Source: Entomohabitans teleogrylli (lineage in GTDB: Bacteria > Pseudomonadota > Gammaproteobacteria > Enterobacterales > Enterobacteriaceae). Taken from it: DNA of 64,000 nt. Under the pieces are notes generated by a model that did not search any database, was not told the origin of the DNA, and saw only the letters and a program-made list of their open reading frames with translations. The first letter of the stretch is position 1; each line of letters starts with the position of its first letter. Made by a program: the position numbers and the translations under genes. Positions 16,457-25,654 of the stretch are shown here, one piece after another. The stretch covers positions 1 through 64,000 of the forward strand of contig NZ_KQ947380.1 in assembly GCF_001484765.1 (NCBI RefSeq), given 5' to 3'.

Positions 16457-17400
16457 AGGCCCACCTCGCTGAAAAAGCGCTGGCGATCGGTCATCACCAG
16501 GCGCGAGCGTTTATGGGGGAAATCGAACTCTTTTACGGTGTGATAACCCGCCGGCGTCAGGTGGCGGAACAGACGCTGGTTGTCCATCCGCGGCTCCAGC
16601 ACCAGGCGCCGGGTGCGCGACTCGTCGAGCAGCAGGTAGTGGCTCAGGCCGCACAGCCAGCTTTGCACAAAGTGCGCGCCGCGCCACTGCTGCTCGCCGA
16701 CCAGTAAATGCAGGCCGCGGTCGAACGGCTGCCACGGGTAGTGGCGGCCAATGCGATCTTCCGCGGCCCAGTAGATTTCAAAATAGCCGAACGGCTGGTC
16801 GTCGAAACAGCCAATCAGCGGGAAGGCGTGGGCGCTGGTCAACTGGCGCTCCAGGTAGTCCCGCTGTACTTCCAGCGCGCCGCTCTGCTCCCAGAAAAAA
16901 GCCACCCGCGGATCGTTCATCCAGCGAGTGAAGCGCTCTGCATCCTGCGCCGGGTCGGCGACCCGCAGGCTCAGGGTATGGCGCACGCGCGGATCGTAGC
17001 GACGGTACACTTCGCCGTCCGGGCGCGCAGGGCGGCGGGGAATGAAGATATCGCGCTGTTCATCAAACACCATCTCGTCCGCCACAGGCTGGCGCGGCGC
17101 GCTGAGCCAGAGCGGCAGTTGCCAGAACGTATCGCGCTGGATGATGTTGCCGCGCAGCGCGGCGAACAGCGCCAGCGCCTGCGGCTCTTCGCGCCACTCT
17201 GTGTAAGGCAGAACGATAGCCGAAAGCCCCGGGGCGGCGATAAACATCTGGTCCAGCGCATCGCGCAGCCAGCCCGCGGCCAGCGGACACGGCCAGTGCA
17301 GGACGGCGCTGTTGTCCTGACCCCAGCTCATCTGCAGCGGCTTGCCGAGCTTTTCGCAACCCAGACCGTGGCCGTGATGAACGATAGTTGCCTGCGGCAT
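16453..17400 (-). CDS. iucB: N6-hydroxylysine O/N-acetyltransferase
   Basis: A 315-residue GNAT-type acetyltransferase that transfers acetyl from acetyl-CoA to N6-hydroxylysine. The C-terminal half carries the siderophore-acetyltransferase pattern: FTRWMNDPRVAFFWEQSG near residue 155, then the CoA-binding segment and LEPRMDNQRL near the end. Its start codon directly follows the iucA stop codon (TAAATG). The order iucA-iucB-iucC-iucD-iutA is the canonical one. Confidence 0.97.
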   Translation of the reverse strand: MPQATIVHHGHGLGCEKLGKPLQMSWGQDNSAVLHWPCPLAAGWLRDALDQMFIAAPGLSAIVLPYTEWREEPQALALFAALRGNIIQRDTFWQLPLWLSAPRQPVADEMVFDEQRDIFIPRRPARPDGEVYRRYDPRVRHTLSLRVADPAQDAERFTRWMNDPRVAFFWEQSGALEVQRDYLERQLTSAHAFPLIGCFDDQPFGYFEIYWAAEDRIGRHYPWQPFDRGLHLLVGEQQWRGAHFVQSWLCGLSHYLLLDESRTRRLVLEPRMDNQRLFRHLTPAGYHTVKEFDFPHKRSRLVMTDRQRFFSEVGL

Positions 17401-19122
17401 TTATTCCTCCAGGTTCTGTAACGGATTGCTGAAATCGAAGTAGATCACTTTGGGATCGACGATGGTGTTTTCGTTGTGATCGTGCAGGTAACAGAAAAAG
17501 TTGCCTTTCACATTCCACAGCGGACTGTCGAGGACGTAGTCGAGACAGGTGGTATGCGTCACTTCCCGACGCAGGGCGGTCAGCGCATCGCGTACCCGGG
17601 CCATCAGGCGGCGCTCGCTGTCCATCCCGGCCGCGCCGAGGGCGGCGGTGACCGCAAAGGTCGAATTCACCAGCAGGTAGTAGGGGAAATAGCGCAGCAA
17701 CTGTTCGCGGCTGAAGACGTTTTCCGCCTGCGCCTCGCCGGTCTCATCCAGCCATCCGGCGGCGTGGGGCATAAAGGCGCTGCCCTGACAGTCGCGGTAA
17801 ATCAGGCCGATCGGCAAATCCTGATGCATTTCCACGAGGATGTTTTGTTGATGAGCCAGCAGTACCAGGCCGTAATCGGCTTCGGCGCTGAACAGCGGCT
17901 TCAGCACTTGCTGGCAATAAGCATCCAGCCAGGCGTGGGCCGCCTGGCGCGGCGAAATATTCAGCCGCGCGCTGAGGCGCTTCACGGTTGCCGCCAGCAG
18001 GGAGTCGCCGCCGTCCGGGGCTGACTGCGTCAGGGACACCAGCACATTGGTCTGGCTGTCCGGCTGGTCGAACAGCAGGTTTTCGCGCAGGGCAAACAGG
18101 CTCTCGGCGCGGATATTGCCCTGCAAATCGCGCAGGCCGGCCCAGCCGTCTTCCTGCATCACGCGAAAGGTCGGAAAGCGCGCCTGCAGTGTCTGCCAGC
18201 GCGGGGTCTGCGCCAGACGCGCCAGACGCATTCCGCGCTGCACCTCTTTCAGCGACAGGGTGCGTAGTGAGTTGGTCAGGCGCACGCTCAGGGAAAATTT
18301 AATCATGTCCTGGCTGGTGGCGCAGTACAGCGACCGCGAGGAGGTGGTCGGTAGCCAGGCGGCGCCGGCCTCGCCGCAATCTTTCACCAGCCCTTTATCG
18401 ACCAGTTGCTGGCACCAGTCCTGTTCTGACAGGTGGTTCGCCTGCCATGGGTGCAGCGGGAACAGCCACTGGCGATCGCTCAACGCATCCAATAACTGCG
18501 GAGCGTTCTGGACGGCAAAGCGCGTCAGGCGCTGTTGCAGATTGAGGCGCAGGCTGTCGCCGGCCAGCAGCGCGCTGTCCACCGCGAACCAGCGCAGCGG
18601 GAAACGCGGGGCGAAGTCTGGCAGATAGCGCTGCGCCTCCTGCTGGCTGAAAGGTTCGTGGGATTTCGGCGCCGGATGAAACGCGTGCCCTACCAGCAGC
18701 GCCTGTTCCGCAGCGCCGAAGGTCAGCGCTTTTTCACGCAGCGCCGGCCAGTCGCGGCGGGCGTTAATCGCCTGCCAGGTATGGTGATGGCTGGCCAGTA
18801 CCCGCTGGCGGAACGCCGCGCAGTGGGCGTCGGACAACCCCTGCTGACGTTGCAGCTTAGCGACAATCAGGTCGACCAGCGCGGCGAAATCGATAATCTG
18901 GCTGCCAGCGGCGTTGAGCAGGCGGGCCGGAAAGATGAAACGGTGATGCTGAGTGGGGGACCAGTAAGCGATAGCGAGGTGAATGGTCTGCTGCTCATCC
19001 ACCGGGATAACCAGTACTGACCGATCGTCGCTCAGATATCCGTCGTTGGTTTCGCGGATCAGGGCGTTCAGGAAGCACTGGGCGCCAACATCCTGGTCAA
19101 GTGTTTTACCCGATAAATTCAT
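17401..19122 (-). CDS. iucA: Aerobactin synthase IucA (NIS synthetase)
   Basis: First gene of the aerobactin operon; it couples the first N6-acetyl-N6-hydroxylysine to citrate. The protein has about 573 residues from the ATG at 19122, the start that matches IucA (the AQCFLNALIRE segment follows at about residue 14). Longer in-frame starts would run into the Fur box. Core motifs include GHAFHPAPKSHEPF near residue 160, FPLHPWQ near 225, and LAHQQNILVEMH with YRDCQGSAF near 415-440. It is expected to be produced under iron starvation. Confidence 0.96.
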   Translation of the reverse strand: MNLSGKTLDQDVGAQCFLNALIRETNDGYLSDDRSVLVIPVDEQQTIHLAIAYWSPTQHHRFIFPARLLNAAGSQIIDFAALVDLIVAKLQRQQGLSDAHCAAFRQRVLASHHHTWQAINARRDWPALREKALTFGAAEQALLVGHAFHPAPKSHEPFSQQEAQRYLPDFAPRFPLRWFAVDSALLAGDSLRLNLQQRLTRFAVQNAPQLLDALSDRQWLFPLHPWQANHLSEQDWCQQLVDKGLVKDCGEAGAAWLPTTSSRSLYCATSQDMIKFSLSVRLTNSLRTLSLKEVQRGMRLARLAQTPRWQTLQARFPTFRVMQEDGWAGLRDLQGNIRAESLFALRENLLFDQPDSQTNVLVSLTQSAPDGGDSLLAATVKRLSARLNISPRQAAHAWLDAYCQQVLKPLFSAEADYGLVLLAHQQNILVEMHQDLPIGLIYRDCQGSAFMPHAAGWLDETGEAQAENVFSREQLLRYFPYYLLVNSTFAVTAALGAAGMDSERRLMARVRDALTALRREVTHTTCLDYVLDSPLWNVKGNFFCYLHDHNENTIVDPKVIYFDFSNPLQNLEE

Positions 19123-19164
19123 CTTCAAATAATTTCCCGAAGAAAAGATCTGACAAACTATGCC

Positions 19165-19183
19165 GATAACGATTCTCATTATC
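19165..19183. promoter_or_regulatory. Fur box between iucA and shiF
   Basis: GATAACGATTCTCATTATC matches 16 of 19 positions of the Fur consensus. It lies in the short divergent gap, 43 bases upstream of iucA. A TTGACA hexamer at 19201-19206 faces shiF. Fur with iron should repress both directions. Confidence 0.85.
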
Positions 19184-19254
19184 AATGTTAATTGTTAGAA
19201 TTGACAAAATTTTTTTCACAAATAGACACAATAATCCTACAGGTTTTCAACATT

Positions 19255-20460
19255 TTGGCGATTTCTGAACCACTTACCACCACGCAAAAATCGTTATCCT
19301 GCTGGCCGCTGGCGCTCAGCGCCGGGCTGCTCGGCATCGGTCAGAATGGTTTACTGGTGGCGATACCGGTGCTGGTGATGCAGACCCATCTGAGTCTGTC
19401 GGTCTGGGCGGCGCTGCTGACGCTGGGATCGATGCTGTTTCTGCCCTCAGCGCCGTGGTGGGGCAGGCAGATAGCCCGGCTGGGCAGTAAACCGGTGGTG
19501 CTCTGGTCGCTGGCGGGCTATGGCGCCAGCTTCCTGCTGCTCGGCGTTGGCTGCGCGCTGTTGGCGGCGGGGGCGGTGAGCGGGCCCGTCGGGCTCGGGA
19601 TACTGATTGCGGCGCGGGTGATGTATGGGCTGACGGTTTCGGCGATGGTGCCCGCCTGCCAGGTCTGGGCGCTGCAGCGGGCCGGGGAGGGGCGGCGGAT
19701 GGCGGCGCTGGCGACTATCAGCTCCGGGCTCAGCGCCGGGCGGCTGGCGGGGCCGTTGTGCGCCGCGGCGATGCTGACTCTCCATCCGCTGGCGCCGCTG
19801 ATGCTGCTGATGATTGCGCCGCTGCTGGCATTGGTGATGTTGTTGCCGCTGCCGGGAAGCGCGCCGCGCCAGAGCGCGGGCGGCAACAGCGCCCGTTTAC
19901 GTTTTGACTGCCTGCCATATCTGCTGTGTGCGTTACTGCTGGCCGCGGCGGTCAGTTTGATGCAACTGGGCCTGTCGCCAGCGCTGGTGAAGCAGTTTTC
20001 CGCCGACGCGACGGCGGTCAGCCGCCAGGTCGCCGGGCTGCTCAGCGTCGCGGCTGTGGCGTCGCTGGCCGCCCAGTTTGCCGTGCTGCGTCGGCAATTA
20101 CTGGCGCCGCTGGCGCTGTTGCTCAGCGCCGGAGCGCTGATGGCGGCGGGTTTGGCGCTGATGATGACGGCGGCGCTGTGGCTGTTTTATGTCGGCTGCG
20201 CGGTGTTCTCTTTTGGCGCGGCGCTGGCGACCCCGGCTTACCAGTTGATGCTGAACGATAAACTGACCGATGGCGCTGGCGCCGGCTGGGTAGCCACCAG
20301 CCACACGCTGGGATATGGCTTATGCGCGCTACTGGTGCCGCTGGTGGCGAAAGTGTATGGCGAGTCGGCGTTGCTGACGGTAGCGTTGTTGGTAGCCGGT
20401 CTGTTTTGCGGGATGTCGGGCGTTATCTGGCGCAGCCGCCGTCCGGCCAGTGAAAAGTGA
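19255..20460 (+). CDS. shiF: ShiF-like MFS transporter of the aerobactin locus
   Basis: A polytopic MFS-type protein of about 401 residues with roughly twelve hydrophobic segments, very rich in Leu and Ala. It sits divergent from iucA, where ShiF is found in known aerobactin loci; a role in aerobactin export is proposed for this family. No ATG exists near the start. I prefer the TTG at 19255, after an ACAGG site; the TTG at 19192 would overlap the likely promoter. Its stop overlaps the GTG that precedes the next gene. Confidence 0.8.
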   Translation: MAISEPLTTTQKSLSCWPLALSAGLLGIGQNGLLVAIPVLVMQTHLSLSVWAALLTLGSMLFLPSAPWWGRQIARLGSKPVVLWSLAGYGASFLLLGVGCALLAAGAVSGPVGLGILIAARVMYGLTVSAMVPACQVWALQRAGEGRRMAALATISSGLSAGRLAGPLCAAAMLTLHPLAPLMLLMIAPLLALVMLLPLPGSAPRQSAGGNSARLRFDCLPYLLCALLLAAAVSLMQLGLSPALVKQFSADATAVSRQVAGLLSVAAVASLAAQFAVLRRQLLAPLALLLSAGALMAAGLALMMTAALWLFYVGCAVFSFGAALATPAYQLMLNDKLTDGAGAGWVATSHTLGYGLCALLVPLVAKVYGESALLTVALLVAGLFCGMSGVIWRSRRPASEK

Positions 20461-20468
20461 GGAAGCGT

Positions 20469-21359
20469 ATGGCTGGGATTCAGGGGTACCGTCTGTTTAA
20501 CGTGCGACTGGTGCGCAAAACGGTGATTTCCCCTTCGCTGTTGAGTCTGGTATTCAGCGGTCCGGAAGTGGCGCAGATGAAGTGCGATGCGCCGGATCAG
20601 CGTATCAAAATGTTATTCCCTTCCGCGGACGGCACTCCGTCGTCGCTTCCCGCTGAAGGGCACTGGTACCCGATAGCTCAGGCGCTGCCGAAAGAGAAGC
20701 GTCCGACGATCCGCACCTATACGCTGCGCCATATCGACAGGCAGCGCTGCGAGGTGACGGTGGAGTTTGTTAACCACGGGACCGCCGGCCCGGCTTCGGC
20801 GTGGGCAGTCAATAGCCAACCCGGGGAGGCGCTGCAGATGGTCGCGCCGAATGCCGAATATGCGGCAGACAGCGGCGGCTACGAGTGGGCGCCTCCCGCC
20901 GGGCTGCGCAATGCGCTGATTGTCGCCGACGAAACCGCGCTGCCCGCCGCCCGTGGGATCCTCGAATCGATCGCCGGTCAGGATAACCCGCCGCAGGTAC
21001 AGGTTTTTCTGGAAGTACCGGAGGCCGGGGATTGTGTCGACCTGAGCGCATTTCAGTTCGCGGAGGTGGTCTGGCTGGCGCGCAAACCGGTTGGCGCACA
21101 GCATGGCGAATGCCTGATCCAGGCGCTGAAAGCGGACGCCAGATTGCCGGAAAACGATCATCGCCAGCCGGTGCAGGAAGAGGCGGAAGGGGAGCTGTTG
21201 TGGGATAAAGCCAGCGCCGCCAGTACCCGGTTTTATGGCTGGGTGGCGGCGGAGTCGACGGCGGTCAAACAGCTGCGTCGCTATTTGATTACAGAGCGCG
21301 GCGTGGATCGCCGGATGGTGAATTTTATGGCCTACTGGGCAAAGGGGCGGATTCGTTAA
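20469..21359 (+). CDS. Siderophore-interacting ferric reductase (SIP family)
   Basis: A 296-residue flavoprotein of the ViuB/YqjH type, which releases iron from ferric siderophores in the cytoplasm by reduction. The FAD motif RTYTLRH lies near residue 85, followed by a FVNHGTAGPASAW segment, and the C-terminal half has the SIP pattern ending in FMAYWAKGR. I start at the ATG at 20469 (AGGAAG 5 bases upstream). It follows shiF almost without gap, so both belong to one Fur-controlled unit. It supplies the intracellular release step for aerobactin. Confidence 0.92.
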   Translation: MAGIQGYRLFNVRLVRKTVISPSLLSLVFSGPEVAQMKCDAPDQRIKMLFPSADGTPSSLPAEGHWYPIAQALPKEKRPTIRTYTLRHIDRQRCEVTVEFVNHGTAGPASAWAVNSQPGEALQMVAPNAEYAADSGGYEWAPPAGLRNALIVADETALPAARGILESIAGQDNPPQVQVFLEVPEAGDCVDLSAFQFAEVVWLARKPVGAQHGECLIQALKADARLPENDHRQPVQEEAEGELLWDKASAASTRFYGWVAAESTAVKQLRRYLITERGVDRRMVNFMAYWAKGRIR

Positions 21360-21395
21360 CCGGCGCGCTGTTTTCACCCTTTCCGCCCGGAGCCG

Positions 21396-21416
21396 GGCCC
21401 TCCGCTACGGAGGGCC
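21396..21416. terminator. Bidirectional hairpin between convergent operons
   Basis: GGCCCTCCG and CGGAGGGCC form a nine-base stem with a three-base loop between the reductase gene (plus strand) and the last gene of the lipid cluster (minus strand). There is no long T-run on either side. Confidence 0.65.
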
Positions 21417-21424
21417 GTCGCAGG

Positions 21425-22462
21425 CTATTTAATAAAACTGCTGCCCTTTTTCTGCATGATATCCAGCAGCTCCTGATAGCGGCCATGCATCTCCTGCGCT
21501 TCCCGCAAGCCGCTGGCCAGCGTCTGGTAACGTTCATAACTGTAGATCAGGACCAGCGGGATCAGGCTGCACAAATACAGCGACGTAAAATCGGGGGGCA
21601 ATGACAGGGCGCTGAATACCAGACAGATCGTCGGGCTCCACAGTCCGGTAAAGACCATCCAGCCAGATAACCGCCAGATGCCTTTGCGGCGCCTTCGCGT
21701 TGCGGAGTCCGGCGCCCGGGAAAAGCCCTGGTCGATATCGCCCCGCAACAGTTCGCCGAACATCACGTAGCGGCGCTGGCGCAGGGCAAAGCAGAACATA
21801 AAAAACATTACCGCCCACAGCAGGATGGTGAACGCCACGATAAACGCCGGGCTGGCATAGCCCTGCGCCAGGCTGAAGGCCGGCTTGCGGGCGATCGGCA
21901 ATACCAGGGCGAAATTAATCAGCAGGCTGAAAAACAGATCTTCGCGCAGGTAATCCGCCAGAGTGCGGGTGCGCTGCGTCGGGCGCGGTTCCGCCAGTGC
22001 CGAGATCCACCAGGGCAGGGCCCGGGACAGCAGCCAGATCATCAGCGCCGGCAATACCAGCACCCCGAGAAGCGCAATAAACCAATAGCGCCATGCCGGA
22101 CCAAAGGGCCAGATGGCGCAGCTCAGCAGCGTCACGGCAATCAGCGTCGCCGCGCTGGCCCACAGCGGGCGAAAGTAAATTTGCGCTATCCCTCCCGGCT
22201 GGCGTCGGGGGGCGGCCTGCTGCCGGGAGGGCACCGACATCCGCAGCGTATAAACCGAATAGGCCCAGTAACCCGGCCCGTCGCGCATCATACCCCAGAC
22301 AATCGACAGACAAATGGCCCCCAGCCCGGCGATGACCTCCCAAAGCATGATATCCGGGACGTTGCGGATCAGCGATGAGGTCAGTACGGCGCTGACGCCG
22401 GCCACGGACAGCCATGCCGCGAGCAGGTATTTACGGGTGAAGGTGCGGATATCCGGGATCAT
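21425..22462 (-). CDS. Polytopic membrane protein of the lipid/polyketide cluster
   Basis: I do not recognise this 345-residue protein. It has about eight hydrophobic segments and ends in a charged amphipathic tail (YERYQTLASGLREAQEM...), possibly a short coiled coil. It is the last gene of the operon; its ATG overlaps the stop of the acyltransferase gene (ATGA). Inner-membrane location is inferred. Candidate roles are transfer or modification of the acyl product, or an accessory part of the exporter. Confidence 0.75.
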   Translation of the reverse strand: MIPDIRTFTRKYLLAAWLSVAGVSAVLTSSLIRNVPDIMLWEVIAGLGAICLSIVWGMMRDGPGYWAYSVYTLRMSVPSRQQAAPRRQPGGIAQIYFRPLWASAATLIAVTLLSCAIWPFGPAWRYWFIALLGVLVLPALMIWLLSRALPWWISALAEPRPTQRTRTLADYLREDLFFSLLINFALVLPIARKPAFSLAQGYASPAFIVAFTILLWAVMFFMFCFALRQRRYVMFGELLRGDIDQGFSRAPDSATRRRRKGIWRLSGWMVFTGLWSPTICLVFSALSLPPDFTSLYLCSLIPLVLIYSYERYQTLASGLREAQEMHGRYQELLDIMQKKGSSFIK

Positions 22463-23451
22463 CCGCAGGCCTCTTCCAGCGGACTGTTTTCACGCATCAG
22501 ATGATAGTAGTGGCTTACCTGATGATCTTCGCTGTGCGCATAATGGTCATGCAACAGGTGGTGCAATACCTTCTTATTGCTGACTTCCAGGTAATTGCGG
22601 TAACCCATCAGCGTCCACTGGTTCATACTGTCGCGCCAGCGCACGGTATGAGTGAGATGCAGCGCCAGGTTTTCTTTAATGCGCGCCACGCTATATTCCG
22701 CCAGGCCGCTGCTGTTCATCACTACCGGGCTGCGTGGCGAGCTGAAGTCGAGCGGCGCCAGCGCGCTGCGCATCAGGGCGACGCCGTCGGCCATCAGCGG
22801 CGAATGCCAGGCGCCGTTCACGCCCAGCTTAATGGCGCTGATGCCCTGGCGCGCCAGGGCGTTAATCAGTATTTTCAGCGCCGACACGCAGCCGCCTACC
22901 ACCTGTTGATGATTGCCGTTATCGCAGCAGACGTTGAGGTGTTCCGTTAATTGCAGTGCGTCGATTAATTCCCGTAACTGGCTGTAACTACAGGGTTTGA
23001 TCGCATACATGGCGCCTTTGCGCTGTTCTGCCAGTTGTTGCATGATGGCGGCGCGCTGGCTGATGGCCCGGAATAGCGTTTCCAGATCCATGACGCCGGC
23101 GGCGTATAGCGCCGCGTATTCTCCCGCGCTGTGCCCGGCATAGCCGGTTTCCGGCACCGGAGACAGTTCGCGCAGCCGCGTCAGCATCGCCACATTGACC
23201 GTGGTGACGGCCACCTGCTGGTACAGCGTGCGGGTGAGGCGGGTCATTGGTCCTTTCTGGCACAGTTTACGCACATCAAAGCCGGCGACGTCGCTGGCGC
23301 AGTCCCACACCCGACGGGTGCCCGGGGAGACGTCGCAGGCATCGCTGCCCATCCCAATCGCCGGCGAGCCCTGCCCGGAAAAGAGCACCATCCAGCCCAG
23401 GGATAACGGAGAAGTAAACGCTGGATTACCAGGTAATTCGCATGCCTGCAT
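22459..23451 (-). CDS. FabD-like malonyl/acyl-CoA:ACP acyltransferase
   Basis: A 330-residue acyltransferase. It has FSGQGSP near residue 24, the nucleophile motif GHSAGEY near 110, and NGAWHSPLM with the catalytic His near 220. FabD loads malonyl units on ACP; this copy should do so for the cluster's own ACP. I start at 23451, where GGAAAT lies 5 bases upstream inside the end of the barrel gene; longer in-frame starts are unsupported. The gene overlaps both neighbours by a few bases. The active-site Arg position is not obvious to me, so malonyl specificity is inferred. Confidence 0.88.
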   Translation of the reverse strand: MQACELPGNPAFTSPLSLGWMVLFSGQGSPAIGMGSDACDVSPGTRRVWDCASDVAGFDVRKLCQKGPMTRLTRTLYQQVAVTTVNVAMLTRLRELSPVPETGYAGHSAGEYAALYAAGVMDLETLFRAISQRAAIMQQLAEQRKGAMYAIKPCSYSQLRELIDALQLTEHLNVCCDNGNHQQVVGGCVSALKILINALARQGISAIKLGVNGAWHSPLMADGVALMRSALAPLDFSSPRSPVVMNSSGLAEYSVARIKENLALHLTHTVRWRDSMNQWTLMGYRNYLEVSNKKVLHHLLHDHYAHSEDHQVSHYYHLMRENSPLEEACG

Positions 23452-24823
23452 AGATATTTCCTTTTTTTCCAAAGGTGCCGAATTCGCTCTCCTGGCTGCC
23501 GAAGGTGGCGGAGACGCCGCTGTACACCTCAAGGTTGGGTTTTAACGGCGTACTGAGATGCAAACTGAGCACCGAGCTGTGATCGATAAGGTTGGTGATG
23601 GTGGAAACGGCGTAGTCGATGCTACCGACCTGTTCCCGGGAAGTGCGGAAGTACAGGGTGAGATAATGCTTGCCGAACAGTTGGCCGGAGCGGCTGGTGT
23701 TATCGATACCGGCCGCCATCTGGCGCGCGTATTGCTGGTAGCCGCTTTGCAGCGCCGCGGCTGATACCGCCGGCAGGGCGCTGGCGTAACCCCCGTTGAT
23801 AAAGCGCAGGGTATCGAAATGGTTGCGCCATTCGCTGCGGCTGTAGCCCTGGCTCTGGCCGTAGTATTCAATGCCATATTCACGGCGATCGGCGGTGGCG
23901 TAGCGTAGCCCGATGCCCAGGTCGCCCTGGATACCGCGTGAATGCAGGCGGTAAGGGTCGGCGACATACTGATACTGGCGGATACGGCGCGACGCAATGC
24001 TGTCGAGGTGGCGCCAGGTTTCCCCGTGCGACAGCGATCCCTCCAGATTAAGGATCAGGTTATCCGTTAGATTACCGCTGGCCCCGAGCGCCAGCGTCTT
24101 CTGGCTACCGAGCAGCAGCGAAACCGTGGGGTTGAAATCATTGAGGCCCGACGCGGTATAGCTGGCAAGGTAGCGATCGCTGTGATTGGTCCGCCGTAGC
24201 GCATCCCACTGCGCCGCGGAGCGAAACCATTGATTGTTGCGCCGCAGGCGCGGCATGGCGGTGAGGCTGAAAGCCCCCGCGGTGCGGTAGAGCGTGGTGT
24301 CCAGCCCCCAGGCCCCTTCATCGTAAAAGTTACGCCAGCGATCGCCCTGGGCGAATACCCGCGCGCTGCGCAGGTTACCGAGGGGATTGTTAAGCAGATC
24401 GAGGGGGGCGGAGGAGAACAGATAGCCGCTGTTTTTGCGGATTTTACCGGCATCGACATACAGGTTTTCGCGCGCCTGCCAGCTGGCGACCAGATCATTG
24501 AGCAGCCAGACCCCCTGATTCTGCCGATCCTCCAGCGCGCCGGGGCGCCGCCCCTGGAGGGTATACGCCGCGTTGCCCTGCGTCTTGATACTCAGGGTAT
24601 CGCCGAGCGAGCAGCGCCCGACCAGCGACAGATAGCCATTGACCATGGCGTTATTGCGAAATGCCGGCGTGTCGAAGCGCCACAGGGAGCCGGAAACGAA
24701 GCTGCCGACCCCCTCCGCGCCGGCGAAGCCGCGCAACACCTGGCATTCGGCGGCCTGCGCGCCGGGGTAGCCGCTGGTCAGCGCGATAATACCGCCGGCC
24801 AGAAGAGCGCCCGGGCTCCTCAT
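23426..24823 (-). CDS. Outer-membrane beta-barrel protein of the cluster
   Basis: A 465-residue secreted protein. The signal peptide ends in AQA near residue 24. The rest is a series of alternating polar/hydrophobic strands with aromatic girdle residues and a C-terminal Trp (GMRITW), typical for an outer-membrane barrel inserted by the Bam complex. I do not recognise the family beyond DUF1302-like appearance. Its ATG overlaps the stop of the LolA-like gene (ATGA). In context it is the candidate outer-membrane exit or anchor for the cluster's product. Confidence 0.8.
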   Translation of the reverse strand: MRSPGALLAGGIIALTSGYPGAQAAECQVLRGFAGAEGVGSFVSGSLWRFDTPAFRNNAMVNGYLSLVGRCSLGDTLSIKTQGNAAYTLQGRRPGALEDRQNQGVWLLNDLVASWQARENLYVDAGKIRKNSGYLFSSAPLDLLNNPLGNLRSARVFAQGDRWRNFYDEGAWGLDTTLYRTAGAFSLTAMPRLRRNNQWFRSAAQWDALRRTNHSDRYLASYTASGLNDFNPTVSLLLGSQKTLALGASGNLTDNLILNLEGSLSHGETWRHLDSIASRRIRQYQYVADPYRLHSRGIQGDLGIGLRYATADRREYGIEYYGQSQGYSRSEWRNHFDTLRFINGGYASALPAVSAAALQSGYQQYARQMAAGIDNTSRSGQLFGKHYLTLYFRTSREQVGSIDYAVSTITNLIDHSSVLSLHLSTPLKPNLEVYSGVSATFGSQESEFGTFGKKGNIYAGMRITW

Positions 24824-25635
24824 TCGCCGAGTCTCAGCAGGTATTCTTTCTGGAAATGGCTTTCCGGCAGCGATTCCAGACGCACGTTGCTGTAGCGCAT
24901 GGTGGTGTAATTATCCTTGCGCAGCGCATCTTCCACCACAATGGTGGTCGGGCGCTGGCGCCCCAGCACCTGTTGATAGTCGCGGTAGTAAGAGCGCTTA
25001 ATCAGCACCCCTTCCGCGGAAAGAAAATCGGCGCGCTGCGGGTTACCGGTCTGTTTGTCGACCCAGTAATGAATCGCCGGGTAGGTCACATACGGCCAGC
25101 GGCGCTCCAGGGAGAGCTTGTAACAGGTCCGGCCATCACAGGGTTCTTCGCCGACCAGGGTGGAGATATAGGAGTAGTCGAAATCCGCGGCCACCACATC
25201 GCCATTGGCCACCTGGCCTATCAGGCGCTGCTGACGCGAAATCGGGATCGGGCGCCGTAAATCCGGGGCGTAGTACCACATTTTATCCATATCGGAGAGT
25301 AGCGCTTTGCCCTTATCCCGGACCGGCTGAACGAAACGCACCAGCGCCCGGGCGTCGCCTTTTTCGCGCTGTTCCGAGGGTTTATAAAAGCGCATCGACA
25401 CATCCAGCACCTGCTGGTTTTCGGTGATATCGCGGCCATCTTTATGCTCGACCAGCGTCAGGGTATAGCGGAAGGGCTCGTCCGGCGCCCGGGCGCGATC
25501 GGCCTGGCGGATAATGGTCCGCGCCTGCTGATCTTCCTGGGACAGGTTATCCAGATTCTGGCGATCGAGGGTATTCGCCTGAGCCGGGGAAGCGAGAGCG
25601 CCGGCCAGCAGCAAGGTCATTGATAGTTTTTTCAT
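24820..25635 (-). CDS. LolA-like periplasmic outer-membrane lipoprotein-sorting protein
   Basis: A protein of about 271 residues with a signal peptide ending in AQA. The mature part matches the outer-membrane lipoprotein-sorting (LolA_like) family: a half-barrel pattern with RFVQPVRDKGKALLSDMDK and MWYYAPDLRRPIPISRQQR near its middle. Such proteins shuttle lipophilic cargo across the periplasm. I prefer the ATG at 25635 because AGGGA sits 9 bases upstream of it; 25644 would leave almost no spacing. With the FtsX-type transporter and the barrel it forms a plausible inner-to-outer-membrane route. Confidence 0.85.
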   Translation of the reverse strand: MKKLSMTLLLAGALASPAQANTLDRQNLDNLSQEDQQARTIIRQADRARAPDEPFRYTLTLVEHKDGRDITENQQVLDVSMRFYKPSEQREKGDARALVRFVQPVRDKGKALLSDMDKMWYYAPDLRRPIPISRQQRLIGQVANGDVVAADFDYSYISTLVGEEPCDGRTCYKLSLERRWPYVTYPAIHYWVDKQTGNPQRADFLSAEGVLIKRSYYRDYQQVLGRQRPTTIVVEDALRKDNYTTMRYSNVRLESLPESHFQKEYLLRLGE

Positions 25636-25654
25636 GATTTTCATTCCCTGAGCA

